Assembly: GCA_022478985.1 (NCBI GenBank)
Contig: JAKSZP010013639.1
Span: 1 to 64,000 of the forward strand
Reading direction: 5' to 3'
Source: Massospora cicadina
Lineage: Eukaryota > Entomophthoromycota > Entomophthoromycetes > Entomophthorales > Entomophthoraceae
Length of the DNA: 64,000 nt
Part shown: positions 9,960-21,426 of the stretch, piece after piece
Layout of the letters: the number at the start of each line of letters is the position of its first letter
Position numbering within the stretch: position 1 is the stretch's first letter
The notes under the pieces: generated by a model
Databases searched by the model: none
What the model was told of the DNA's origin: nothing
What the model saw: the letters and a program-made list of their open reading frames with translations, nothing else
Program-made: the position numbers and the translations under genes

Positions 9960-11870
9960 AGAAGCACAGAAATCCTTTGATGAGTTACACCAGTACTTGA
10001 TAGAATCTCCAATTTTGAAATATCCGAATTTTGATTGAGAATCTATTATACAAACTGATGCTTCATTAATGGCGATCAGCGCCATATTGAGCCAAGTAGA
10101 TGAACTTGGGGATGAACATTTGGTGGCATATGTGAGCCAAAAACTCTCAACTGCTGAGAGGAACTACACTGTAACTGAGCATGAATGCTTTGTGGTCATT
10201 TATGCCTGTAAACAGTTTTGGGTGTACATCCATGGTATGCACTTCAAGAGTGGTGACGTACCACTCCTTGCTTTGTTGGCTTCACAATTTGCAAGAAGCA
10301 GAAAGATAACTGGCCCAATGGGCATTAAAGTTACAGGCTTACAATTATGAGATTGTTCACCAAGTGTCATGGAAACGGCAGAAGAGGTTTAGACTGGCCT
10401 GCCAGTAGGGATGTGTGAGCACCCAAAAAGCAAGCCAGAATGCCAGAGGCATTGCCAACCGTACGAATTGATATGGAGCTGGGAAATATGATACCACGAA
10501 GTGGTGGTGCAACAACAGGGTGAGGAGTATCCCAACGACAAACCACACTGAACCCATTCCCAACTCAGTGGTTCTAGCTGCTAGAGGTGGGATTACTGGG
10601 TTAGTTTTGATGTGATTCTTGGCTTGAGAGGCCATCTCATTGGGGGCGATAAGGAGATGGATCTTTTCTTTCCATTGATGGACATAGGGCCATAAGATCC
10701 CCACTTATTGTTGCCATAAGTTCAAAAGAGCAGGGTTATAAAGCCAAAAGTGTCAGAATTGCTGGACCCAATTGGCAATGGAGGGAGCCATAGTGACCAA
10801 AAGAATTGGTAAAGCCCACCTAGAGTGCGGGACGATGGGCCACCAGGGAAATGCCATCTGGGATGTGGTTGGAATAGAAAATGAAAATTTTGGTTTTTTT
10901 GGTAAAATTTTATTTGGAAAGGAAAGTAAGAAATCGACCAACAATTTTCTCAGTGCCATGCAACTGATTAGATAGTGGTCAATTGGGTAGTGACAGGATG
11001 GGGTTGGGGCCCACAAGTTTGACCTAACCAGCGAATTGTTCAGGAATGGGTGGGCTTATTCTTTGGGAACTGACATCACAAAATTTAGTGGCAGGCCGAG
11101 TCTCTGTCAGTTTGACCTCAAACGTCTGAACCAGGGCTCAACTACATTTCTGATGGTTAGCATGATGGCGTTTGGCCCAACGGGTGACAGGAATCCCTTA
11201 AGGCCATCCCATATAGGGATGGGTCCATTTGGTTGGGAACAGGTTTGGGATGGCCAACCCACCTGCGCTCAGTCATTTAACCATTTGTTCAGACAACAGC
11301 AGCACATCAGGCGCAACGCCTGAATTACTATCAGAGGGCTTTGAACCCTCATCAATGGCACCCAATATTTGTTCTACTGGTTTAGTGATTAAATTTGAAC
11401 CATTGGGCGATCCGGCCAAAATCTCATTCCTCATGCTTTTACAGCCATTCAAATTTCAGGCATCAGCCAGATTGCCAGCCGGATTAGATCTGACCTATTC
11501 TAATTTTGGTAATATTGGCACAGATTTCACTAATTCCCTGCAACAGTTCTGCTGAGGTAAGTGTGGGTATTGGGTGTGGGATCTGAAGCAGATGAGCTGT
11601 TACCCATCGCTCATCTACTATGTGAGTGAGATTGCCCTGAGTGATGAGAGGTACCACCATCCTCTTCAGTGTCTTTTTATTTGGGAATGGGAAGATGACC
11701 CAATCGAGAGCCAAAGGACATTCCCTGGGACTTACACCAAGCAGGGGCTTCTCATCATAATGCAGATGACTTATCACAGTTATCAATAGTCCAGATGGTA
11801 TACCACCAGGCAGATGAGTTATCTCGAAGAATGGTTGATGGATAAATAGGGAATGAGCCCTGAGAAATCC
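9960..11870 (+). pseudogene. RNase H of element B, split by insertion T
   Basis: The open part 10069-10350 reads SAILSQVDELGDEHLVAYVS then ERNYTVTEHECFVVI, the RNase H core with the conserved Y-x-x-x-E-x-E motif. The same block is in C at 19118-18936. The frame is interrupted at 10364 by T, and the linker to integrase resumes at 11742 (LLIIMQMTYHSY in the wrong frame; the true frame matches C's linker). The RT that should precede it is missing. Confidence 0.82.
10365..11736. mobile_element. Insertion T: LTR-like unit with 5-bp duplication CCAAG
   Basis: 1372 bp, starting TGTCATGG and ending GACTTACA, flanked by exact CCAAG at 10360-10364 and 11737-11741. TG...CA ends plus a 5-bp duplication fit a solo LTR. 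The two ends are not inverted repeats of each other, so a TIR transposon is unlikely. The right 0.85 kb matches both arms of the palindrome at 58223-59901. A frame conserved among the three T-related arms (minus, 11735-11484 here; ITQG, HIVDERWVTAH, AELLQGISEI) may be coding or a relic. Product unknown. Confidence 0.75.
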
Positions 11871-11989
11871 AAGGTGCACTTTGGAAAGCGATGGAAAACA
11901 CTGAGACCATGGATGGATAAGTGTTTAAGATGATTAATGGAAATCAGTTTTTATTCCCAAAGTTGGTGGAAAGAGCAGTTATTGTTCAA

Positions 11990-12830
11990 GCCACTCATAA
12001 GGTTGTTGGGAATGCCTGAGAAAAACAACCAATCATATTTGCCAGTACTACTACTGGGAGTCAATCAACTATGATGTAGCCGACTATTTAGCTTTCTGTG
12101 TGAAGTGCCAGCTGCACAAGCCATATAAGAATATGACTGGATACCAACTGGTCCGCATGGATTTTCTTGGCATATGGTGTCCATTGATGTGTTGGGAATG
12201 CTGACAATGAGCACAGGGGGAGTCAAGTATATAATAGTTGCAATTGATTTTTGATGAAATGGGTCGAGAAGAAGGCCCTGGAAAAATCAGATGCTACCAG
12301 TACTGCGAAGTTCATCCTGGATCAAGTAGTATAGCGACATTGATGCCTGCAGGTCCTGCTAATCAACAATGAGTCAAACTTCACATCTCATCTGATCCTG
12401 CGGTTAAATGAGATAATGAGGATCTGAGGAGTCATGTCTGTAACCTACCAGCTGGAGATAAATGGACTGGTGGAACAAGTTAATATAATGCTGGCTGCAA
12501 CGCAGCGGAAGCTGTTCATAAGATGAACTTCCACATGGGGAATGTACTTGAGTTTGATGATGTTTGCCTACAATATTAGTCATCATATGGTGATGGGAAA
12601 AACGCCATATGAATTGATATATGGGAGGAAGGCCGCATTGCTGCCCATTTTATATTTGGTGGTGGAACCAACATTGGGGATGAGTGCTGAGTAGTACCTG
12701 AACCAACTGATGAATATCCTGATCAAAATGCAATTGCAATCATTTGATACTACTTTGAAGAAAAGGATACAAGCAAAAATGACAGACAAAAAGAAACGTC
12801 TGACCTTATCAGAATAACAATTAGGTGAAA
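11990..12830 (+). pseudogene. Integrase of element B
   Basis: The plus strand shows a C-x2-C remnant (CVKCQLHKPYK), then GGVKYIIVAIDF, INNESNFTSH, NGLVEQVN and AYNISHHMVMGKTPYELIYG in changing frames, followed by the C-terminal domain to about 12830. The same blocks occur in C (18101-17853). Key acidic positions are partly kept (AID, VEQ), but stops are frequent. Open minus-strand stretches at 12404-12789 are only the complement of this gene. Confidence 0.82.
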
Positions 12831-13019
12831 GAGTTGCCTATTGTGATATGCATGGTTTTGGGAGAAGAAATAAACTGGATGCATCTTGGTTGGTCCTATT
12901 TGAGATTATTGCTAAGATGGTGACAGACGCCTAACCCATCAAGGACCTCTTGGATTAAAGGGCATGTAATCGAGTTCATGCTAAGTATTTGTAGTGATGG
13001 ATCAATGAAAATTAATAAA

Positions 13020-13260
13020 AAAGAGTTCCCAAAGGACCGCTGAACCATTAAGTTGGTTATGTCCTAATAATTTGGTCAAGTCTGAAAAAAGGACCTCTGA
13101 ACCAATCTAGATGGTTAAGTCTTAAAAAAGGTAAGGCCTCTGAACCATAGAAAACTGGTAGATCTAAGTATAACTAGGATCCAGTTTGGGGGAATAGAAT
13201 AAAAAGATGGGCCGCTGAACTGAAACAAGGTCAAGACCCATGGAAAAAAAGGAAAAAAAA
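13020..13260 (+). repeat. Hairpin minisatellite between pol and antisense ORF, element B
   Basis: Four or so units of about 50 bp: GGACCGCTGAACCATTAAG, GGACCTCTGAACCAATC, AGGCCTCTGAACCATAG and a last GGGCCGCTGAACTG. Units contain AACCA...TGGTT stems, for example GAACCAATCTAGATGGTT, followed by A-runs. It lies between the end of integrase (sense) and the end of the antisense frame, where the two transcripts would meet. Confidence 0.75.
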
Positions 13261-13439
13261 TAAAAGATTGATAAAAATATTGGAAAAAAGAGATATCAAA
13301 AAAAGGCATAAGAACTTATATACTCTTATTATTTTTATTTTTTTTATTGATTATCCTCAATTCAAGATGATTCTGCCTATGTCACCTCTTGTGGGAGGGA
13401 GGATGGATCACAATAGGAGCGAAAACTATCAAAACTATG

Positions 13440-14334
13440 TGAGATCAGATGCTAGTGAAGGCTAAATCTACACAAAACCAAGTTCATTGAGTGGATGCAG
13501 ATCCCTGCGAGAAAGCAACTAGGGGAAGGGAAATTAGATGTCAGAAGAAGACAAATGTGATACCCCAGAGCTGTTGGGAAGCAACAGTACAGGAAAAGGC
13601 AGTTGTTGAATAAGCCCAAGTAATCCTGATATGGTACCAGAACCAGAAGATTGGTCTTGAGCACTTGCTGATGGGCTTCATCAAGAACACTGTACATATG
13701 GGCCAGCAATGAACAAGGGATACTAGATGGAGATTGTCAAACCATGCCCCCTATTAAAGCCATCAGCGGAAGATACTGATGGGATGCACCAGAAAAGAGA
13801 TAATCATACAAAGAGCATGTGACATCCTGTAAGTGACAACTATGAGCTTCTCAGAAGCTGAAGCAGAAAGAGCTATGGAAACTGGGAGAAGCTGGAAGCT
13901 TCATGGCTTAACTTAGAACTTGGCTGGCAAAGCAAAGAGCACAAGCTGTGATATCCCGATCTAGGATGTTTTTAAGATTGGAACAATCAGAGCTATGGAT
14001 AAAGCCTCAGTGACTTGGGCCCTTAATTCTGCATAGGGAGTTCGAAATGTACAATGTTGCTAAAGGTGAGTTCAGTGGCCAAAACAGCTGGCTTGTAATA
14101 TTGATAAAGTTAGAAGGGGAACTCTGGAAGCAAGTCTAATCTGGCAAGAAATGAGAATCAAGAGCAAAAATCATTACTTCAGGAGGTTCAATGATGATGT
14201 TGGGAGTATCTGTGAAAGGAGTCAAATCCAGGAGAGTTTTAAAATCTAAATCTGGAATTGATGACAGAGGAAGGATTGGCTGCAAGTCATTTAAGATGAC
14301 TACTAACCTGGTTTCAGCGGGGTTGGCTACCGTT
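13440..14334 (-). pseudogene. Antisense ORF of element B, C-terminal piece
   Basis: On the strand opposite to B's pol. The open stretch 13709-13452 matches the plus-strand frame of C at 16861-17100 residue by residue (LKTNLL, LVPY, DYLGLF, CLFLYCCFP). Further right, blocks such as VANPAETRLVVILND (C: VANPSETRLAIILNN) and LDFKTLLD align. Conservation in one protein frame between two copies, despite frameshifts, supports a former coding sequence. No known domain recognised. The piece ends at the insertion point of C. Confidence 0.65.
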
Positions 14335-15483
14335 TGTAAAGATTTATAGGTTCTGATTACTATTTGGCCAATAACCCCTATAAACTTATTACTTCACAGG
14401 CTCTGTTCTTGTGCAATCCGTCCAAGTTGTATAGTATTTTATATTATAAATTGATAATAGTATGACAACTATTATCCATAGTTGAGTGGATTTTTAGATC
14501 TTGGCCCTACGCTAAGCCAGTTCTCCCGCTCTAAATACTTGAATGTCTTGATATAAGGATTTGTTCCCTTGTTCTGTCTAACCTGATCTTCTTTGAGATT
14601 CCCTGGTGACAGTCTCTTCAGTCCAACACACAGTTGGCAGTAATCCCCGATTGTTTCTCCTTCTTCTCTAGATCCCTGCTCAGATCTTTGCTCTTTTCCT
14701 AAAAGAGTCTCCCAATTATTGCACACAGCAATAATATCCTTGAGAAGAATAACCCATTTTATAGCTGATTAAGTTTACTCTTAAACTATATACCAGATGG
14801 AAAAATATAGAACTGTATCACTGCAGTACTATCAAACTGTTTTTTATTATGAGTGAATTCTAGGGAGTTTATAGTGAGGATTCAGTCATCTAACTCTCAG
14901 TTGACACCTCTTTGATGAAATGTCAGCCGTTGCCATTGTATCACTCATCCTCATCTTGGAAGTTATGGTCTTCCCATCCAGGCTAGGATTCTATCATTGG
15001 ACATCCTCAGACCTAGACGGAAAGAGTCTAAAACGTGTCCCTAACGTTTTCCTCTCAATCTAAGTGAAGCAACCATATTTGGCAAGTGACCTTCTTAGGT
15101 AATAGGACTTGTTACTCATTAAGGCAGGTCGCAAACCAACTAATCAATTCTCTGGTTGCAAATGGCAGCATTCTCTTCACAACTAACTCCTTAAACTCCC
15201 AATCAGTTGGTGATAAAACCCAACCGATCCCAATTGGTACACCTTATAGTTAATCAACTATCAGATGCCCCTATTTAATCAGCAACTCTGCCTGACAAGA
15301 TTTTAAGCATTTGTCCGGTTTTATCCTCAATGGATATGACCAGATGAATATCCTAAAATTCCCCAAACATAGTTACTCTGAAATTAGGGTCCACCAATTT
15401 CCAATTCACCTTGCATTAGGGAATTATCCCCTAGCAATTCCTGGTAATCAAGCAGGCAGGGAATATGGGCAAAAATCCCAACA
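14335..15483 (-). repeat. 3' LTR of element C
   Basis: The minus strand begins TGTTGGGATTTTTGCCC at 15483 and ends TTTACA at 14335. It is preceded (to its right) by a polypurine tract. An antisense open frame (15311-15502, plus) starts inside it and runs out toward the antisense ORF region. Confidence 0.9.
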
Positions 15484-15500
15484 CATCCCCCCTCTTGCCT
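15484..15500 (-). promoter_or_regulatory. Polypurine tract of element C
   Basis: The minus strand reads GCAAGAGGGGGGATG directly before the LTR start, the standard position of the plus-strand primer. Element B has the same tract with one G fewer at 32153-32167. Confidence 0.85.
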
Positions 15501-17115
15501 AAATTCCAACGAGAAAAGGACTGGGGCATGAGCACCGCTTCAGACACTTGGTTGAATATTTCATTGACTCAAGTAGAGCAAGATCATCAAAACTCAAAGC
15601 TGCTCAGGATGACCTTCAGCATGCGGCTCTTTTCCTCTTCCTCCTCACTACTGCCTACTCAGAGTGCGGTCCCCATGATCTACTGTCATGCTGGGATGAT
15701 CAATTTACTTGTGATGATATTAGTCCCAGGATCCAGTTCCCCCCCATCAGGGCATATGACCCACTGTCATATTCAGGATTCTTGGTCCAGCGTCCTCAAA
15801 TTCCTAATTTTCTCCTCATCCTAGATAGAAGACTCTTGATGTCGATGTTCATTTCATGGCTCAATTAAAAATGCTTATATATGTTTGCCCTTATTATTTT
15901 TCTCTTAACCCCTTGCTCATGTCATTCTTAATTCTTCTTTGGAGAGCTTATCCCACAAATTTTGAGATTAATTTCTCCGAAATTGGAGCTTAATGGATTG
16001 TAGAGTGCATAATGTCGACTTCCATATAAATCTGACATTCCCCTCTTGTCCAGATCATATGTCAAATTCCAAGTCATGGTATCAACAGCTTCTAAACAGT
16101 TTATCTGATCAAGATCTTCGGCTCTTCCAGCAGATGAGTCAGGATGCACGATGGAACCTCTTCTATGGTCCTTCCAGGACTCATACGCCTAGTATGGCAC
16201 CAGAGACTAGTCCTTCCATTGAATTACTGAAAATGGTAGCTAATCCTTCTGAAACCAGGCTTGCAATCATTTTGAACAACTCTCAGCTGATTATTCCTCT
16301 GACATCAATTCCAGAGTTGGATTTTAAAACTCTCCTGGATTCAGCTCCTTTCACAGATGCGCTGAACATCATTGTGGATGCTCCTGATATTATGCCTTTT
16401 GCTCTTGATTGATCCTTTCTTGCCAGGTCAGACTTGCTTCCTGAGTTCCTCTTCCAACTTGGACAATACTACAAACCCGATGTCTTGGCTACCAAGCTCA
16501 CCATTGGTAACAGTATTCATTTTGAAATCCCCTACGCCAAACTACAGGCCCAGGTCACTGAGGCTTTATCCCTAGTGCTGAATCCCTCCGATCTTGAGAA
16601 CATCCTAGATTGGGATACTGCCACTTATGCTCTTCGCTTTGCCAGCCAAGTTCTTCAAAGTTGGTCCACAAAGCTTCCAGACTCACCCAGGTTTCATCAG
16701 TCCTTCAGCTTCAGCTTCTGAGAAGCCCATAGTCATCGCTTGCAGGATGCCATTCACTCCCTACATGACTATCTTGTCTCCGTCACTTCCCATTAGTATC
16801 TTCTGCTGATGGCTTTAGTAGGGGCATGATTCAGCAACCCCTTCAAGCATCCCTTGTTCACTGCTGGCCCATATGTCCGGTGTTTTTGACAAAGCCTGTC
16901 ATCAGGCGCTCAAGACTAATCTTCTAGCTCTGGTACCATATTGGGATTACTTGGGGTTATTTGCTGACTGCCTCTTTCTATACTGTTGCTTTCCTCCCTG
17001 TTCTAGGGTTCATGATTATCTTCTTCCTACATTTCAATTTCCCTTCCCCTAGTCACTTTCTCGCAGGGATCTGCATCCACTCAAAGAACTTGATTTTGTG
17101 TAGGTCTAGCCCTCG
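15500..17115 (+). pseudogene. Antisense ORF region of element C (unknown protein)
   Basis: Runs opposite to gag-pol between the 3' LTR and the end of integrase, about 1.6 kb. Open blocks in order: about 15548-15868 (LLTTAYSECGPHDLLSC, then PRIQFPPIRAY and SYSGFLVQ), 15993-16412 (LNSLSDQDLRLFQQMSQDAR, NPSETRLAIILNN), 16434-16721 (NSIHFEIPYAKLQAQ, LNPSDLENILDWDTATYAL), then to 17115 (LLAHMSGVFDKACHQ, DYLGLF). Two to three frameshifts separate them. Nearly every block has a counterpart in B. It looks helical and soluble with a hydrophobic Cys-rich stretch near the end (FLYCCFP). No family recognised. Antisense ORFs at this position are known in plant Tat/Grande-type elements, but I cannot show homology. 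Confidence 0.65.
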
Positions 17116-17339
17116 CTAGCATCCAATCTCACATCAATTTTTTGGGACATTCATTCCTACTGCAATCTATCCTCCCTCCCCAAGAGGCTACATAGGTGGA
17201 ATCATCATCATATCAAGGATAATCAATAAAAATAAAGATTATAAAAATATATTGGTTTTTTATGCAGTTTATAATCTTTTTTCCCAATATTTTTCATCAT
17301 TTTTTTATCTTTATTCTCTTTTTTTTTCTCTGGGACTTG

Positions 17340-17560
17340 ACCTTGTTTCAGTTCAGCAGTCCATCTTTCTTTATTTTCCCTAAACTGTGTCCTAGGTACT
17401 TAAAACTACCAGTTTTCTATGGTACAGAGGTCCTTTTTTGGACTTAACCATCTAGATTGGTTCAGAGGTCCTTTTTTTAGACTTGATCTAATCATCAGGA
17501 CATGACCAACTTAATGGTTCATTGGTCCTTTAGGAACTCTTTTATTTTTTTCATCAATTC
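17340..17560 (-). repeat. Hairpin minisatellite of element C
   Basis: The reverse complement of B's array: TGGTTCAGAGGTCC units with T-runs on the plus strand (AGAGGTCCTTTTTTGG, AGAGGTCCTTTTTTTAG) and AACCATCTAGATTGGTT stems. It lies between the 3' ends of antisense ORF and pol. Confidence 0.75.
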
Positions 17561-17699
17561 AACACTTTAGATACTTAGCATGGACTCAATTCACGACTCT
17601 TCCATCCAAGAGATTCTTGATGGAGTAAACGTCAGTCGCCATCTTGGATATATATTCAAATGGACCCAACCACAACGCATCCAGTTTTTTTCTTCTTCT

Positions 17700-18560
17700 G
17701 AAACCATGTGTATCACAATAGACAACTCTTTTGTCTATTCAATATTTGGCTTAGGCTGGTTGGTTCTTATTGTCCATCATTTTCGCTTGTATCCTTTTCT
17801 TCAATGTTGTATCAAATTCTTACAATTGCATCTTGATTAGGATATTCATCAGTCAGTTCAAGTACTGTTCAGCACTCATCCCCAATGTTGGTTCCACCAC
17901 CAAATATAAAATGGGCAGCAATGCGGCCTTCCTCCCATATATAAATTCATATGGCGTTTTTCCTGTTGCCATATGATGACTGATATTGTAGGCAAATGTC
18001 ACTGAACTCAGGTACATTCCCCACGTGGAAGTTCTTCCTATGACCAGCTTTCTCAGAGTCATGGCCAGCGTTCCATTCACTCGTTCTACCAGTCTGTTCA
18101 TCTCCAGCCAGTAGGGTACAGATATGACTCCTCAGATCCCCATTATCTCATTCAGTTGTGAGATCACATGAGAAATTAAGTTTGTCCTATTATCACTAAG
18201 CAGGACCTGCGGGCATCCATGTCAATATACTACTTGATCCAGGATGAACTTTGCGGTTCTGGTAACATATACTTTTTCAAGGGCCTTCATCTTGACACAT
18301 CTTTTCAGATGGTCGATGGCAATTATTATGTACTTGACTCCCCCTATGCTCATCATCAGCAGTCTCATTACATCAATGGACACCATATGCCAGGCAAATC
18401 CAGGGTGGACCAGTCAGTATCAAGTTGTATTCTTATGTGGCTTGTGCAGCTGGCACTCCACACAACAAGATAGATAGTCTGCGACATCATAGTTGATTGA
18501 CTCCCAGTAGAGGTACTGGCAAATATGATTGGTTGTTTTTCTCAGGCATGGCCAACAACC
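17700..18560 (-). pseudogene. Integrase of element C
   Basis: The open stretch 18101-17853 has NRLVERVNGTLAMTLRKL (catalytic Glu), TFAYNISHHMATGKTPYEF and IYGRKAALLPILYLVVEPT. Upstream, frames decayed but alignable to B carry the zinc-binding and D-D regions (GGVKYIIIAID). The integrase end is followed by the hairpin array, with no chromodomain seen. Confidence 0.82.
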
Positions 18561-18627
18561 CTATGAGTGTCTTGAATGATAGCTGCTCTTTCCAATGGCT
18601 TTATGAATAATAACTGCTTTCCATTAA

Positions 18628-19290
18628 TCATCTTAAACACTTGTCCATCCATGTTCTCGGTGTTTTCCATTGCTTTCCAAAGTGCACCTTGGATTTCTCA
18701 GGGCTCATTCCCAATTTCTCCATCAACCATTCTCTGGAATAACTCATCCGTCTGTGGGTATACCATATGGACCATTGGTAACCGTGATAAGCCATCCACA
18801 TTCTGGTGAGAAGCCCCCGCTCAGTGGACAATCTCAGAATCATAAGCCTGTAGCTTAAGTGCCCATTGGGCCAGTTGTCCTTCTGGTTTTCTCAAATTTT
18901 GGAGCCAACGCAACAAGGTTTGGTCCGTCAACACTTTAAAGTGCATTCCATAGATATACCCAAAACTGCTTACTGGCGTCAATGACCACAAGGCATTCAT
19001 GCTCAGTTACAGTGTAGTTCCTCTCAGCAGCTGAGAGTGTCCGACTCACATACACCACCAGATATTCATGCCCAAGTTCATCTACTTGACTTAGTATGGC
19101 GCTGATTGCCATCAACAAAGCATCAGTTTGTATAATAAACTCTCAATTAAAGTCTATGTATTTCAAAATTAGAGAATCTATTAGGTACCAGATTAGCTCA
19201 TCAAATGATTTCTGGGATTCTTCATTCCATATGAATTTTTTCTTCATATTTTTCAATAGATGGAATAAGGGTTTGGCAATTCTGGCAAAT
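18628..19290 (-). pseudogene. RNase H and linker of element C
   Basis: The open stretch 19118-18936 has MAISAILSQVDELGHEYLVV then SAAERNYTVTEHECLVVID, the RNase H core. The linker to integrase continues to 18628 in another frame (QLAQWALKLQAYDSEIVH, then the N-x-D-G-L-S-R-L-P type motif). This intact-order linker is the reference that shows where T cut element B. Confidence 0.82.
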
Positions 19291-19299
19291 TACTAGATA

Positions 19300-20222
19300 A
19301 ATCTTCTGTAGTATCCGACTATCTCAAGGAACACTTGGATGTCTCAGACACTCTTCAGCACAGCCATTTATTATATGGCTTCTATCTTCTGTGCTTGTGG
19401 CTGCAATCCACTAGAGTTGATCACAAATCTCAGATACTCCAACTCTTTTTCAAAGAAGTTACACTTCTTAGCTTAATCTTCAGGTTAGCCGTGGACAGTT
19501 GCTTGAATATTTCTTCCAAGTGGTGTAGTAATCAGTAAACGCCCTACTTAACACATTGATATCATCCAAGTATACCAGGATGCATTACAACTTTAAGTCG
19601 CTCAGTATAGCATTCATGGCCCTCTGGAACTTTACAGGCGCATTGCATAGACCCTGGGACATCCTCGTCAGTTGGTATAGCCCTTGCATGATCATAATCG
19701 CGCATTTCTCTTGGTCTTCTTTTGGCAAGTCGATTTGCCAATATCCCAAAATCAGATATATGATGGAGAAATACTTTGCTTCTCCAAATCAATCTAGCAC
19801 ATCGTTGATCCTTGGTAGGGGATACAAATACTTCCTTATAATCTTATTCAGCTTTTGGTAGCTGATCACCGCCCAATTGGAGCCATCCTTTTTCTTCATG
19901 ATTAGAATGGACTCGCCCAGGGACTCAATGATGGAACTAGAAGCCCATGCTTCACTAGTTTAATGATTCCATCTTCCACTACCACTTCAGCCACTTTCAA
20001 ACCTCGAATTGGTCTCATCCTGATCAGCAAATCTTCCCCAATGTTGACCTTGTGGATCATATCTCTCACACATCCCGAATTGTGGTCATCCTGAGCAAAT
20101 ACTTCCCTATACTTTTTTAACACTTTAAGCACCTCCTCTTGCTGGCCTTCCATCAGATCAGTGTGTTGCTCTTGATCAACCAATAGGTTAATAATCTCAG
20201 TTACCCCTGCCAGTAATCCCAT
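19300..20222 (-). pseudogene. Reverse transcriptase of element C
   Basis: The N-terminal part is open at 20222-19902 (EVLKVLKKYREVFAQDDHN, KLVKHGLLVPSLSPWASPF, the standard entry to gypsy RT). It then reads LCNAPVKFQRAMNAIL and YLDDINVLS near 19560, so the catalytic Asp pair is kept. Frameshifts and stops separate the blocks. Confidence 0.83.
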
Positions 20223-20272
20223 TTCATTGAGAGTCCAAAAATCATGTAATCACTTCAATTTGGCTGTTGGGA

Positions 20273-21178
20273 TTAGATGAAAAGAACACGATGATCTGAT
20301 TCTTCCTGATCTTCATCAGTTTTGAACTCACAACTCCAATAGAACTCAAATTTCTTCAATTTCAGTAATATTATCCCAGGAGCCACCCATGGCTCTACTC
20401 TGGACTTCTTCCAGGGGCTTCTAACCTCCCCATACAGCAGTTCAGGTATCTCCAATGTCAACCCTGTGTCAACTATTATCTGTGATCCTGGTGGTATGGT
20501 CTTCTCATTCTTGGTCCTCAGTGGAATTCCCCAGTTCTCTAGGATTTCCTTCAGCATTTCTTGTCGCTTCCAAACAACTAATTGGTAACAAATCAGGACA
20601 ATGCCATCATTGTATATTAAATTGATGAAGTTGTTTATTCTATTCAGCGGAGCTTCACCATCCTTCTGATATACCAATGATAACATCTGACCCAATATGG
20701 TTAACGTATTATCCTCAAAGTTACATTTAACTCTGTACTTGTGTAGAAATTCTTTCCCAATCAGAATGTCATAGTTTTGGTTGGCCGAAATTATTGCAGG
20801 TGCAGATACTACCATGGATTTAAATCATAGTGGTAAAGCGCTATACTCTCCACAGGAGATACTGGTATTCAGCCCAGCTGTCCTGCACTCCTTCTTGTGT
20901 TCCAAGTCCAGCGAGATCTTCATCCTCTTTAACAGCTTGGTCAAGACAATGTTGATGGGCACTTCACTGTTAACAATCGCCCTCACCTGCACTTGAATCA
21001 CTTTTATATCTATATACATACACTTGGAGTATTGTAAGATAGTGTTTACTGAGTGTATAGTGGCATTATTAGCCAAATCAAGGGTGTGAATAATTTGCGC
21101 TGATAAATCAGGAAACAATCCTTTTATAATGTTGAGGGTGATCGACAAATTGGCCTCATCTAATTGGACTTTAGACAA
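20273..21178 (-). pseudogene. Aspartic protease of element C, active site lost
   Basis: The frame 21178-20825 has VRAIVNSEVPINIVLTKL where a D-S/T-G triad is expected; here it reads N-S-E. The second frame, 20815-20273, carries ANQNYDILIGKEFLHKYRVK, a typical C-terminal retropepsin block, and then the spacer to RT. Frameshifted near 20820. Catalytically dead as written. Confidence 0.75.
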
Positions 21179-21426
21179 TTCTTCAGTATTATTGGTAACT
21201 TGAATCTTGTCCGCCAGTTGTCAGGCATATGGCCTGGCAACTTCCTTGGTTATCTTGCAGTCAATTCCCTTCACCCCGGATCTGGTCACTGCATTTATGT
21301 CCAAATTGACTACTTGATACAGTTGATCCTGTACGTCTTTGTCCACAAACAGATCACTGATATCAATTTACTCAGTCATGATGTCAAGAGGAACTGGCTT
21401 CTCTGCAGCTCTAGACTGTTCCCTGC

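Noticed and set aside
12404..12789. Minus-strand open frames as genes
   Set aside because: They are the complement of B's integrase, whose plus-strand motifs are clear.
9655..13260. CRISPR-like array from the repeated GAACC units
   Set aside because: Units are diverged, spacers are not unique sequences of constant length, and the setting is a eukaryotic retrotransposon.
15500..17115. Envelope gene downstream of pol in element C
   Set aside because: The frame is antisense to pol, and no signal peptide, furin-type site or transmembrane anchor pattern is visible.
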